Source: Clostridia bacterium
GTDB lineage: Bacteria > Bacillota > Clostridia > Oscillospirales > Acutalibacteraceae
Assembly: GCA_017531385.1 (NCBI GenBank)
Contig: JAFXLD010000082.1
Span: forward strand, 1-43,618
Length of the DNA: 43,618 nucleotides
Reading direction: 5' to 3'
Of this stretch, positions 34,878-43,482 are shown one piece after another. Below the pieces are notes generated by a model. It saw only the letters and a program-made list of their open reading frames with translations. It made no database searches and was not told the DNA's origin. The position numbers and the translations under genes are program-made. Position 1 is the stretch's first letter; each line of letters opens with the position of its first letter.

Positions 34878-35622
34878 TTTTCTTACCTCTTTTCAGCAAA
34901 AGAATCATGATTTTTTCGAGAATTATACTGAGAATTACAACAACTGCAGTCCATGCAAACATTGCAGGCGGCTCGAAATAGACTTTTGATTCATAAATTC
35001 CGTTGCCGATTGATATTGTTGGATTACATATGACTTCTGCCGCAATTCCTGCTTTCCATGCGAGTCCCATTGCGGTAGTTGATGCTGAAATGAAGTACGG
35101 TTTTACAGACGGAATATAGAGTTTCAACAGCTTCTTTCCGAATGAAACACCGAAGGCATCAGACATTTCAATGAGATTTTTGTCCGTTTCGTCAAAGCCT
35201 GTTTTTATGTTTGAATAAACAAACGGGAAGACGATCAGTGCTGTCGCAAATGACGGAATATTGCCTGTTTTAAGCCATATTACGGCAAGAATTATGAATG
35301 ATGCAACGGGCGTTGCTTTTATTATACTGACAGCAGGGGACAGGAACTCTGAAAAACCTTTGAAAAATGATGAAACAGCACCTGTCAGCACTCCGGCAAG
35401 AGTACCTGTAATAAAACCGACCGAGATTCTGATTACAGAAAACAAAACAGAAAGCCAGAATTCTCCCGTAACTGCAAGATTTTTAAGTTCTGTAAGAGTA
35501 TCAGACGGTGACGGGAAAAGGACTGAAAGCCCGATAATGGCAGACAGAGCCTGCCATATACCGAGCCAGATAAGAATAATGATTAGCTTTTTACCGATTT
35601 TTTTAAGCGTTTGTGTCAACAT
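34870..35622 (-). CDS. ABC transporter permease (SsuC/TauC/ThiX-like)
   Basis: An approximately 250-residue permease with six membrane spans and a BPD_transp_1 domain; the EAA-like loop is NLIEMSDAFGVSFGKKLLKLYIP. The N-terminal LIWLGIWQALSAIIG and the LFPSPSDTLTEL segment are typical of sulfonate/nitrate/thiamine-precursor permeases. The frame opens at 35634; the ATG at 35622 (MLTQTLKK) is the best start, although no strong ribosome binding site is visible. It begins within the 3' end of the substrate-binding protein gene (20-base overlap), so translation is probably coupled. Confidence 0.88.
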   Translation of the reverse strand: MLTQTLKKIGKKLIIILIWLGIWQALSAIIGLSVLFPSPSDTLTELKNLAVTGEFWLSVLFSVIRISVGFITGTLAGVLTGAVSSFFKGFSEFLSPAVSIIKATPVASFIILAVIWLKTGNIPSFATALIVFPFVYSNIKTGFDETDKNLIEMSDAFGVSFGKKLLKLYIPSVKPYFISASTTAMGLAWKAGIAAEVICNPTISIGNGIYESKVYFEPPAMFAWTAVVVILSIILEKIMILLLKRGKKND

Positions 35623-36643
35623 AGAAATCATCATCGGGCATCTGTCCGCCGATTATTTTTGCGTTCTGTTCAAAAAGAACCTTGTAACAGCTTGAAAGAG
35701 CTGTTTTCATTTCTTCGCCTGTGTAGCAAACGATATTTGCGTTAGGGATAGCTTTTTTTGCTACTGCTGCAGGCATAATATCATGTGATTCAATAAGTGT
35801 AGCGGCATCTTCAATATTTGCGTTTACATAGCTTACAGACTCGCTGTAATCTGCAAGGAATTTTTTAACAGCATCTTTGTTCTCTTCATAAAACTTTGAA
35901 TTTACGGCAATACAGCCCATTGTAAGAGTGCATTCACCTGTCTTTTCCCATTCTTCTGTAATATTGATTCCGACAGAGAATGAGGGGTCTTTTGTGCTGA
36001 TCTGTGAAACAAAAGGCTCGGGAAGAAGGATTGCATCATAACCGCCTGCAAGAGCCTTTGTAACTGATTCAGCGTGTTCTGTTGCAAATTCAATTGTTAC
36101 ATCTTCGCCGATAACAAGATTGTTTGATTCAAGAACATAATTCAGAGCATATTCTGCAATCGTGCCCTGACCTGATGCAAGGATTGTTTTTCCTTTTAGA
36201 TCGTCAACAGAATCAACAGCACCGTCTTTTGTAACGATATAAAGAACACCGAGAGTGTTTACTGCAATAACTTTTACTTTACCCTGTGATTTCTGATAGA
36301 GAGATGCAGCAAGATTTGTGGGAATAGCGGCAATGTCGTATTCGCCCTGCATGAGCTTGGGACCTACCACTGTTGCATCAGTATCAAGAGAAATGTTGTA
36401 TTTGTTTGCAGTTTCACCCTTGTAAGATTTTGTCCACATATAAGCACCGCCCATACCTGTAGGTCCTTTTAGAAGAGCAACATTGACAGCATCTGTAACA
36501 GGTGCATTGTTTTCTGCTTCATCAGTCACGATTTCTGCATCTGTTGTAGGTTCTTCATTTGTTTTTGTGTCTGCACATGCTGTAAATGCAACGAGAATCA
36601 TCATAACAGCCATAATGAGTGCAAGAATTTTTGTTTTTTTCAT
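35603..36643 (-). CDS. Substrate-binding lipoprotein of an ABC importer (TauA/NMT1-like)
   Basis: A 346-residue binding protein. The signal peptide MKKTKILALIMAVMMILVAF ends in a lipobox with Cys23 (AFTAC), so the mature protein is probably lipid-anchored. A Glu/Thr/Asp-rich spacer precedes a periplasmic-binding fold with VNVALLKGPTGMGGAYMW, MQGEYDIAAIPTNLAASLY and a domain-closing ILASGQGTIAEYAL. This is the layout of the nitrate/sulfonate/thiamine-precursor cluster. The ligand cannot be told. AGGAGTG precedes the ATG. It follows the Crp/Fnr gene by 22 bases and precedes the permease, so regulator and importer form one operon. Confidence 0.9.
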   Translation of the reverse strand: MKKTKILALIMAVMMILVAFTACADTKTNEEPTTDAEIVTDEAENNAPVTDAVNVALLKGPTGMGGAYMWTKSYKGETANKYNISLDTDATVVGPKLMQGEYDIAAIPTNLAASLYQKSQGKVKVIAVNTLGVLYIVTKDGAVDSVDDLKGKTILASGQGTIAEYALNYVLESNNLVIGEDVTIEFATEHAESVTKALAGGYDAILLPEPFVSQISTKDPSFSVGINITEEWEKTGECTLTMGCIAVNSKFYEENKDAVKKFLADYSESVSYVNANIEDAATLIESHDIMPAAVAKKAIPNANIVCYTGEEMKTALSSCYKVLFEQNAKIIGGQMPDDDFYVDTNA

Positions 36644-36665
36644 GATTGTTCACTCCTGTGTTTTT

Positions 36666-37331
36666 TTATATATTTTCGAGAGCAGTCAAATCAAGAATTT
36701 TAATTTTTTTGCCCTCTCTTTTTATAACCGAATCATTTTCAAGTGTGTCAAAAGCTCTGTAAACCGACGCTCTGCCTACATTCAATGCATCGGCAATGCT
36801 TGTTATGCTGTACGGTAAATCGGATACGGTTTTGTCCTCATTTACATATTGCAGAATAAATGATGCGACTTTCTGCAATGTTTCAGCTTTTGTATAAGTG
36901 CTGATTTTTTTATTCAGAAAATGAATTTTTTCGGAAAGAATCGTGATGTAATTTTCAGAAACGGCAGGGTAGAGAGAAAAAATCTTTTTCACATTTTCTT
37001 TAGAGAATACAGCCAATGTTACTTTTTCAAGAGCTGTTATCTGTGTAAGATAATTTTCTTCTTCATAGAACAGGGTAGCCATTCCGAAAATATCGCCTTT
37101 TTTCAGAATGTTCATCAGAATTTTTGAATTACCGCTTTGCTTGGTTACGGATGCAGAGCCTTTTATAATTATAACCAGACTTCTTGTATAATTGTTTTCC
37201 GAAAAAATAACTTCATTCTTTTCATAAACGGAAAAAGTTGCATATTCTTCGGCAATTGTACAAAGATCATTTTCTGGTATGTTCTTAAAAACAGGACATA
37301 CAGAAAGTGAATCGAAAACAGATTTTTTCAT
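36666..37331 (-). CDS. Crp/Fnr family transcriptional regulator
   Basis: A 221-residue regulator with an N-terminal cyclic-nucleotide-type beta-roll (KGSASVTKQSGNSKILMNILKKGDIFGMATLFYEEE), a long dimerisation helix, and a C-terminal winged helix-turn-helix (SITSIADALNVGRASVYRAFDTLE). It lacks the four-Cys set of oxygen-sensing Fnr and has no clear cAMP-binding arginine/serine pair, so the effector is unknown. The frame is open to 37364, but the ATG at 37331 (MKKSVFDSL) follows a good GGAGTG and is preferred. A consensus promoter and a perfect dyad lie directly upstream, so it probably regulates itself and the following ABC importer. Confidence 0.88.
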   Translation of the reverse strand: MKKSVFDSLSVCPVFKNIPENDLCTIAEEYATFSVYEKNEVIFSENNYTRSLVIIIKGSASVTKQSGNSKILMNILKKGDIFGMATLFYEEENYLTQITALEKVTLAVFSKENVKKIFSLYPAVSENYITILSEKIHFLNKKISTYTKAETLQKVASFILQYVNEDKTVSDLPYSITSIADALNVGRASVYRAFDTLENDSVIKREGKKIKILDLTALENI

Positions 37332-37347
37332 AAAAACACTCCAAATT

Positions 37348-37363
37348 TGTATCACATGATACA
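37348..37363. promoter_or_regulatory. Perfect 16-bp palindrome, candidate Crp/Fnr operator
   Basis: TGTATCA-CA-TGATACA. Its last A overlaps the -10 box of the regulator's promoter, so a bound dimer would cover the transcription start. The symmetry and spacing fit Crp/Fnr half-sites of the TGT-type. Confidence 0.65.
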
Positions 37364-37391
37364 TTATACTGTATTTTTTTCAAATTGTCAA
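37363..37391 (-). promoter_or_regulatory. Consensus promoter of the Crp/Fnr-ABC operon
   Basis: On the minus strand TTGACA (37386-37391), a 17-bp spacer, then TATAAT (37363-37368): a perfect sigma-A consensus at both boxes. Confidence 0.85.
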
Positions 37392-37393
37392 GC

Positions 37394-37427
37394 AAAAAAA
37401 CAGTTGCCGTACAAGACGACAACTGTT
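37394..37427 (-). terminator. Terminator of the double metallophosphoesterase gene
   Basis: A 12-bp stem with one G-U pair, AACAGTTGTCGT on the minus strand, followed by a run of seven T. It stands directly upstream of the -35 box of the Crp/Fnr promoter. Confidence 0.85.
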
Positions 37428-37440
37428 GATGTAATACTGA

Positions 37441-40400
37441 TTATAATTCAAACATATTGTGAAGATTTATAAAGAATGTGATAAGCTTTTTAAAGAAATC
37501 AATGAGCTTTTTAAAGAAACTGTTTTCATTTGCATTGTTCTTTTCATCTGCAGAAACATCTTCACAGTCACCTGCATATTCACCCTCGGAAGTATCTTTC
37601 TGAATTGCAAATGAGTCAACATTTACAGCATTGTCGCTGTCTACGGTGTAAGCATCGAAGTACAGTACACCACCGTCAATTTCAATTGCAGAGAACATCG
37701 AAGCATCAACATCGATTATTTTCTCAGCTCTGGGGAACAGCTCATCTGTAAGAGATGCATCTTTCTGGTTATAAACCTTGACACCGGATGTGCCGCAGAT
37801 AACATATGATGTACCTGTGGGCTGAACATCGGTTACATAATTTTTACCGTTGTGTGAAAGCAGAACTCTTTCCGTGTCGGTTACAAGATTGCTGTCAAGA
37901 GCATAAGTTCTCATGTAAACATGGTCATGGCCCTGGAAAACAAGGTCAATGTCAAGCTGCGGCATAAGAACGGAAAGTTGTTCTCTTATTGCAATTACAT
38001 CATCATCGTCATAGTGTGAACCGTTTGAATATACTGCCTTATGAATTGCGACGATTTTCCACTGTGCGTCACTTGCAGCAGCGTCAGCCTTGAGCCATTC
38101 AATCTGCGCATCTGAAAGACCTTCGTTTTCATTCAGACTGTTGGAGTTCAGAACCATGAAATGTGCATTGTTGTAATCGAATGAGTAGTAAACACCTGTT
38201 GAAGTATCCTGTTCGGGGTAATCTGAAATTGTAAATTTGCTGAGTGTTGCGTATTCTTCGAAATTCTCGTGATTACCTGTTACAGGCATGAGATATGTAT
38301 TCATTATCTGTTCGCTTGCAGTGTTCAGAAGCCACTGATACTGATTTACATTTTTGGGATTATCAACCATATCACCCGTATGAAGAACAAGCTTTGTTTC
38401 AGGATAAAGCTCAAATGCCTTATCCATTACATTCTGCCAGCCACGTTCAAACTGAGAGAGTGTCTGTGACTGAGAATCTGTAACATTGATAAATGTGAAG
38501 TTATCGCCGTTATCCTGTGTTGTGATTGAGCCTGTTTCACTCCACCAGCCTCTTTGTGCATCACCGACCCTGTAGTAATATGTGCTGTCTGCTTCAAGTC
38601 CTGTGATAGTAGCTGTGTGTCTGTTAAGCTCAAAATCATAATAGAAGAAACCTATGATTCCAAGGTCAATACCGGGATAGCTGACAGTCACTTTTTCACT
38701 TGCTACACTGAAAGAGAAATCAACATCCTCTGCATCGGTGGGAACACCTGTGAATGCAGTAAATTCATCAGCTTTGTAAATTTCAATATCGGAGCCTGCA
38801 ACAGATTCTTTTGTGAACCAATTGATGTTTGCACTTGTGCTGTCAGCACCGAGAGTAACATTTATCATTGCAGGAAGTCTGTAATTTTCAGCGGAAACTT
38901 CCGGCTCAACCTTGTGTGAAGAATATGTAACATTGTTATCACCGAGATGCTTGGGATTTGTGTCTGTCACAAAGTCTGAAATACAGTAAGCAAACTGATG
39001 ACCGATAGATTCAAGCTGACTTTGAGTGATATATTCATCCATAAGGGAATTGATAATGTCATCAATGCTTGAATACGGAAGAATACCCAGTGAGAATACG
39101 GTGTTGATAAGATTCAGGTAAGAAATGTCACCTTTGAGAAGTGTGCTTACAAGATAGTTTATATTTAATCCGAGTAAAGATGCTGTCGGGAAATCAGGGT
39201 CGATAAGCTTTTCGAGTCTGATTTCAAGCTTTGAAAGGATTGAATCGTAGAGCAGATCGTTAAGAATAATATCTATGAGTGTGTTTACGATTTTTTCTGC
39301 AAGATCACCGTTTTCGAATTCATTGATTACATCAAGCACAAAAGCATCGTCAGAGCAATCCTCGTTACCTGTGTACCAGTAAACCATTGCACTCAGTATG
39401 AAATCACCGAGTGTACCGTTTTTTGAAGCATCACCGAAATGGTATGTGTCAATGAACTTTGTACAGGGAACGGAAGATACTTCAAAATCAATAACCTTGC
39501 TGACAATTGATTCAAGAAGGTTTATAAGATTTTCAGGATCATTTATATAAAGCTCTTCAATCTGTCCCATAAGGTCGTTGATAAACCACATGATATTGTC
39601 AACAGATAAAATGCTTGTATCGCCTAATTTTATACCGTCACCGATATATGGAGAAAGAAAACCGTCAAGAAGCTGTGCAAGGTCGAGATTCATTGTTTTA
39701 AGAAACTCATTAATTCCGCCTGCAGCATTTATATCATCCACATATGGCAGCAGATAATTCTTGATGATTCCCATAAAGAAAGCTTTAGCATCTGCATAGC
39801 CGTCTTCAGTGTATTTACCGCCGAAGTTAATTGCAAATGACGCTTCACTGAAAGGCTTTTCATAAGTTTTTCCGTTTACGGTTACTTCATTTGCAAAGTC
39901 AACATCATATGTGCTGTAAGTCATTTCACTTTCACCGTCACCGTATGTGGTGATAGTGCATTCTCTTATGAAATTGGGGAAACCTGTGAGTGCACCGACT
40001 TCGCAGTCATATATAACATTGCCGTTGTCGGAAGTCACACTTGAAATATCATTTGTGTGCTGATGACCTGTAAACGCAAAATGAATGCCTGCATCTGCAA
40101 AGGATTCTGCAACCCATGTGTAGTTATCAACACAGAATGCATATGTAACGGAAGGCTCTAATTTCATGTGAGGAGCAATGCTGTGATGCATCATCATGAT
40201 GGGAGTTTTTCCATCTTTCCGGGCATCTTCAGACATTTCTTTTACCCATTCCATTGTGTTTTCGGAAACCATACCGTCTGTCTGTTGTTTTGCGGGAACA
40301 TCAGCAGTGTATTTGTTTGAATCAACAACAATAAGTCTGTAATTATCATCAAGGTCAGCAACATATGAAAGTCCGCCCTGATGAGAACCGTCAGGAGCTG

Positions 40401-40950
40401 TGTATTCACTAATTGCGTGGTCATAACCGAGATTCTTGTAAATTTCTCTGAATTCAGCGGGAGTTGTGGCTTTAGCAAATTCCATTGAACCGTTTTCAAA
40501 AGTACAGGAATCGATAACATTTATATCATGGTTGCCGTTTATAACGAAAACTTCAATACCTGTGTCCTTTTCAAACTGTTCAAGAGTTGCTGCGAGCTGA
40601 ACATGACCTTCGTATTCGCTGTCTTTTGTAAGATCACCGGGAATAAGAAGATATTTATAGCCCGTTTCTTCAGCTTTAAGAGCAATTGAATCAAGTGCTG
40701 CATGTACAAGAGCATCAGATTCCTCATATTCCTTTGCTTCGGTTGATGAAAACTCCTGCCATGCATCGCAGTTATTGCCTGTGTATGATGGCGGATAATA
40801 GTGAATGTCCGAAATTGCGGCAAAGGGGAGTGTTCCAACAATTTCTTCCGGATTCCCCGTCACAACAGCACCGCTGATAGCGGGACTGAACAGTGTCAAC
40901 AGCATTATAACTGAAAGAATTACCGATAGAATTTTTTTTGTAAGTTTCAT
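37441..40950 (-). CDS. Secreted tandem metallophosphoesterase
   Basis: After a signal peptide (LTKKILSVILSVIMLLTLF), the 1169-residue protein has two calcineurin-like phosphoesterase domains. The first (about residues 45-380) shows AAISDIHYYPP, LIPGDLTKDSEYEG, VINGNHDIN, MMMHHSIAPH and FAFTGHQHTND. A long alpha-helical linker follows (about 380-690). Then comes a fibronectin III-like purple-acid-phosphatase N-domain (about 700-830) and the second phosphoesterase domain (about 835-1090) with LVLHTGDMVDNPKN, PVTGNHENF, IAIHKAVYS and LVFQGHDHVYMRTY. The protein ends in an amphipathic Phe-rich helix (FFKKLIDFFKKLITFF). The frame is open to 40983, but AAAGGATGAT is placed for the ATG at 40950. It may release phosphate from phosphorylated polymers or nucleotides outside the cell. 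Promoter and terminator indicate a single-gene unit. Confidence 0.87.
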   Translation of the reverse strand: MKLTKKILSVILSVIMLLTLFSPAISGAVVTGNPEEIVGTLPFAAISDIHYYPPSYTGNNCDAWQEFSSTEAKEYEESDALVHAALDSIALKAEETGYKYLLIPGDLTKDSEYEGHVQLAATLEQFEKDTGIEVFVINGNHDINVIDSCTFENGSMEFAKATTPAEFREIYKNLGYDHAISEYTAPDGSHQGGLSYVADLDDNYRLIVVDSNKYTADVPAKQQTDGMVSENTMEWVKEMSEDARKDGKTPIMMMHHSIAPHMKLEPSVTYAFCVDNYTWVAESFADAGIHFAFTGHQHTNDISSVTSDNGNVIYDCEVGALTGFPNFIRECTITTYGDGESEMTYSTYDVDFANEVTVNGKTYEKPFSEASFAINFGGKYTEDGYADAKAFFMGIIKNYLLPYVDDINAAGGINEFLKTMNLDLAQLLDGFLSPYIGDGIKLGDTSILSVDNIMWFINDLMGQIEELYINDPENLINLLESIVSKVIDFEVSSVPCTKFIDTYHFGDASKNGTLGDFILSAMVYWYTGNEDCSDDAFVLDVINEFENGDLAEKIVNTLIDIILNDLLYDSILSKLEIRLEKLIDPDFPTASLLGLNINYLVSTLLKGDISYLNLINTVFSLGILPYSSIDDIINSLMDEYITQSQLESIGHQFAYCISDFVTDTNPKHLGDNNVTYSSHKVEPEVSAENYRLPAMINVTLGADSTSANINWFTKESVAGSDIEIYKADEFTAFTGVPTDAEDVDFSFSVASEKVTVSYPGIDLGIIGFFYYDFELNRHTATITGLEADSTYYYRVGDAQRGWWSETGSITTQDNGDNFTFINVTDSQSQTLSQFERGWQNVMDKAFELYPETKLVLHTGDMVDNPKNVNQYQWLLNTASEQIMNTYLMPVTGNHENFEEYATLSKFTISDYPEQDTSTGVYYSFDYNNAHFMVLNSNSLNENEGLSDAQIEWLKADAAASDAQWKIVAIHKAVYSNGSHYDDDDVIAIREQLSVLMPQLDIDLVFQGHDHVYMRTYALDSNLVTDTERVLLSHNGKNYVTDVQPTGTSYVICGTSGVKVYNQKDASLTDELFPRAEKIIDVDASMFSAIEIDGGVLYFDAYTVDSDNAVNVDSFAIQKDTSEGEYAGDCEDVSADEKNNANENSFFKKLIDFFKKLITFFINLHNMFEL

Positions 40951-40981
40951 GTTATCATCCTTTCGGAAATTTGTTACAATC

Positions 40982-41010
40982 ATTATAAAACATTATAAAG
41001 AAAATGTAAA
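40982..41010 (-). promoter_or_regulatory. Promoter of the double metallophosphoesterase gene
   Basis: On the minus strand TTTACA (41005-41010), a 17-bp spacer, then TATAAT (40982-40987). A second TATAAT at 40992-40997 lies in the spacer. Confidence 0.65.
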
Positions 41011-41021
41011 TAAATTCCGAT

Positions 41022-41051
41022 AAAAAAAGTTGCCGCAAATTATGCAGCAAC
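41022..41051 (-). terminator. Terminator of the GH25 lysozyme gene
   Basis: Minus-strand stem GTTGCTGC / GCGGCAAC followed by seven T. Confidence 0.8.
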
Positions 41052-41060
41052 CTGATAGTA

Positions 41061-42662
41061 TTATTCCAATTTAGCGGAAATTCTTAAAATTTTTCTTGCG
41101 TCAGAAGCTGTGACTTTGCCGTCTGAATCCATATCAGCCTTCTTGGTTTCTTTTTCTGTAAGGGTATGCAATTTTGCGGCAGTACGTAAAGCAATTCTTG
41201 CATCAGATGCTGTTACAAGCCCGTCGTTGTTGATGTCACCGGGGATAATCTTGGTGTTTTCATCAGGGATTTTGTTGTAGCCCTGATCAGCAATCAGTTT
41301 CGGATAATTTATGTAACACAAGTTCAGGTCAGTATAATTCGCATCAATACCGCTGACACTTCCGCGATCGGTATATTGCCACATACCGTAATCGCCTTCA
41401 TAACCGCATTTGTCGTGCCAATCGGCAATCCAGAGTGAGTGACCGCTGAAGAGTGCGGGAGTATAATAATCCTGTGCCCATGTTGTGCTGCAATAAACAC
41501 CTGTGTAGATGTTTTCTTCTTTCATGACATCAAGAAAAGCTTTTGTGGAATTAAAAATCTGTGTTCTGCCTGTTCTTCTGACAACTTCATCTTCCATATC
41601 CATATAAACAGGCATATCGAATTTCAGATTGTGTTTTCTTATCATGTCAACAACATAGTTTGCCTCTTCTCTGGCTTCTTCGTTGGTTGTTGCTGCCGAA
41701 TAGAAATAACAGCCTACATGCAGTCCCGCATTGATTGCACCCTTGTAATATTCAAAGAATTTTTCATCGGTGAGAAGTTCCTTTGTCGCAGTACCGCGAA
41801 GACCGATACGGATAATTACACCGTTGATATTTGTTTCTGCTATTTTATCCCAATTGATGTTTCCCTGCCATTTTGAAATATCAATAACATTCCAGAGTAC
41901 GCTGTATTCGGAAGTGTCGATGTGGGAATCATCATATGGAACAACATACTGTAAATTGATCCAGCCTTCAGTACCGTTGTATGTGATTTTACCCCATTCA
42001 CCGTTTATACTTGTGATGGTTACGATTGTACCCAGAGGAATTGTGCATATTACAGAGGATGATGTTGTGGGCTCAGGTCTGAAGTTCAGTGCCGATGCAG
42101 TTGTCATGTGTTTGCCGGGTTTGTGGTCTGAATCCACATTATAGTCAGGAGTTGCATATGCGTAAATCTTGCTCAGAGTAACGGAATACATTTTTTTGTA
42201 CACGGCATTATTTTCACCGCCGACAATGACTGTAATGTATTCATTATCTGAATCTGTAACAAATCCGCAAAGGTTTATCTTCCCGTTTTTTGAAAGAAAT
42301 ACAAGATCGCCTTCACCGGGAAAATGTTCATCGGGATTATATATTTTTCCGTCACTTTCATAAAACTCATAAAGCTTATTTATATCAGCAGTTCTGGGAA
42401 TTACAGCTTCGGGTGCAGTTGCTTCGTTTGCACACCAACCGATAAATGCACCACTCCAGTTTTCGTATGTACCTGAAACGGCGCTGTCGTATTTTGAACC
42501 TGAATCATCGGATGTGTATCCGATCTGCGTGCCTGCAATCGCAAGAATATCCTGCTTTAAATCACCGGTATTTTTATGAGTATTTTCATAATCAGCGAAA
42601 GCTGTTACATATGCTGATGCAAATATCAGAATTGAGGTAACAATCGAAATAATTTTTTTCAT
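41061..42662 (-). CDS. Secreted GH25 lysozyme with degenerate CHAP domain, SH3 domain and dockerin
   Basis: The 533-residue protein has a signal peptide (to about AFA-DY, residue 23), a CHAP/NlpC-like region (about 30-170), a bacterial SH3 domain (about 185-242, SALNFRPEP, GEWGKITYNGTEGWI), a GH25 muramidase domain (about 256-460) and a dockerin (474-533). GH25 residues Asp261 (VIDISKWQG) and Asp355/Glu357 (YMDMEDE) are intact, so it should cleave the glycan strand of peptidoglycan. The CHAP part looks inactive: the catalytic Cys is Ser70 (NWSGAF) and the His position is Leu131 (NLCGFV). The dockerin has two calcium loops, GDINNDGLVTASDAR and ADMDSDGKVTASDAR. Ribosome binding site AAAGGATAA. 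Likely anchored through cohesin-type partners; none is in the window. Confidence 0.9.
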   Translation of the reverse strand: MKKIISIVTSILIFASAYVTAFADYENTHKNTGDLKQDILAIAGTQIGYTSDDSGSKYDSAVSGTYENWSGAFIGWCANEATAPEAVIPRTADINKLYEFYESDGKIYNPDEHFPGEGDLVFLSKNGKINLCGFVTDSDNEYITVIVGGENNAVYKKMYSVTLSKIYAYATPDYNVDSDHKPGKHMTTASALNFRPEPTTSSSVICTIPLGTIVTITSINGEWGKITYNGTEGWINLQYVVPYDDSHIDTSEYSVLWNVIDISKWQGNINWDKIAETNINGVIIRIGLRGTATKELLTDEKFFEYYKGAINAGLHVGCYFYSAATTNEEAREEANYVVDMIRKHNLKFDMPVYMDMEDEVVRRTGRTQIFNSTKAFLDVMKEENIYTGVYCSTTWAQDYYTPALFSGHSLWIADWHDKCGYEGDYGMWQYTDRGSVSGIDANYTDLNLCYINYPKLIADQGYNKIPDENTKIIPGDINNDGLVTASDARIALRTAAKLHTLTEKETKKADMDSDGKVTASDARKILRISAKLE

Positions 42663-42745
42663 GTTTTTTTTATCCTTTTGCTTTGTATACTGTATTTATT
42701 ATGCAGTTTTGTAAATGAGATTACAAGACTGATTTTTTTGGAAAA

Positions 42746-43450
42746 TCAGAAGAAAAATTTTCTGGAGAGCCATGCTCTGAGCTTATAATTTTTTTCAACA
42801 ACGATGAAAAAAAGCAGTAAAATCAGGCATGAGATGCCGAAAATCATTGTAATATAAGTCACAATAACAGACGCAGCATAAAGATTTACTATAAGACATA
42901 CGTAAATGTTTATTGCCGTAAGTGCGGAAAAAACTGCGATAAGGCTTTTTGTAAGAGTCCGCTTTTTTGAAAAATATGCTGTCAGAATGGCGATACAGAC
43001 AAAAACTCCCACATCAAGAGGAACAGCAATATTCCAGAACCAGCCTGTCCGGGCTGAATTATAATAATAAAAAATGAATATATAGACTGCTGTGGCAATT
43101 GCATCAATGGTAATGGTCAGATATTTTCTCTTGCTTTTCATAAAAAACGGGAATATGAAAAGAAACCAGAACATTGCAGATGATGATACAACATAAATAC
43201 TCCAGAGTATATCAGGAGTAAAAAGAAGATTGGTAATAATACAGACTATATTTGGAATCAATATCAGAAGCGATACGATAATCGCACTGAATTTGTTCTT
43301 TGTAGTTTTAGGTATTACGATTCTCTCAGGAAATGCAGGGGGTGTATTTCCCGCATTGACTATATTCGGATTGATAACAGGTGTGTCACAAAGGGGACAT
43401 TTTTTTGAGCTTTCAACAAGCTCAACACCACAGTTTACACAGTAGGACAT
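42746..43450 (-). CDS. Zinc-ribbon membrane protein (DUF6320-like)
   Basis: The 234-residue protein begins with a zinc ribbon, SYCVNCGVELVESSKKCPLCDTPV (Cys4, Cys7, Cys18, Cys21), followed after a Pro-rich spacer by six or seven hydrophobic spans from about residue 53 to 220. This layout is common in Firmicutes membrane proteins of unknown function. AAAAAGGAGAAA precedes the ATG. A weak CTGATTTT/AAAATCAG hairpin lies just beyond its stop. It is the first gene in from the right edge; it is not clearly linked to the GH25 gene downstream, because the gap has a weak promoter-like sequence. Confidence 0.8.
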   Translation of the reverse strand: MSYCVNCGVELVESSKKCPLCDTPVINPNIVNAGNTPPAFPERIVIPKTTKNKFSAIIVSLLILIPNIVCIITNLLFTPDILWSIYVVSSSAMFWFLFIFPFFMKSKRKYLTITIDAIATAVYIFIFYYYNSARTGWFWNIAVPLDVGVFVCIAILTAYFSKKRTLTKSLIAVFSALTAINIYVCLIVNLYAASVIVTYITMIFGISCLILLLFFIVVEKNYKLRAWLSRKFFF

Positions 43451-43482
43451 ATATTTTCTCCTTTTTGGGTGAGGATGATAAA

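Noticed and set aside
36666-37331. Oxygen-sensing Fnr identity for the Crp/Fnr regulator
   Set aside because: Only two Cys near the N-terminus; the four-Cys set for a [4Fe-4S] cluster is missing.
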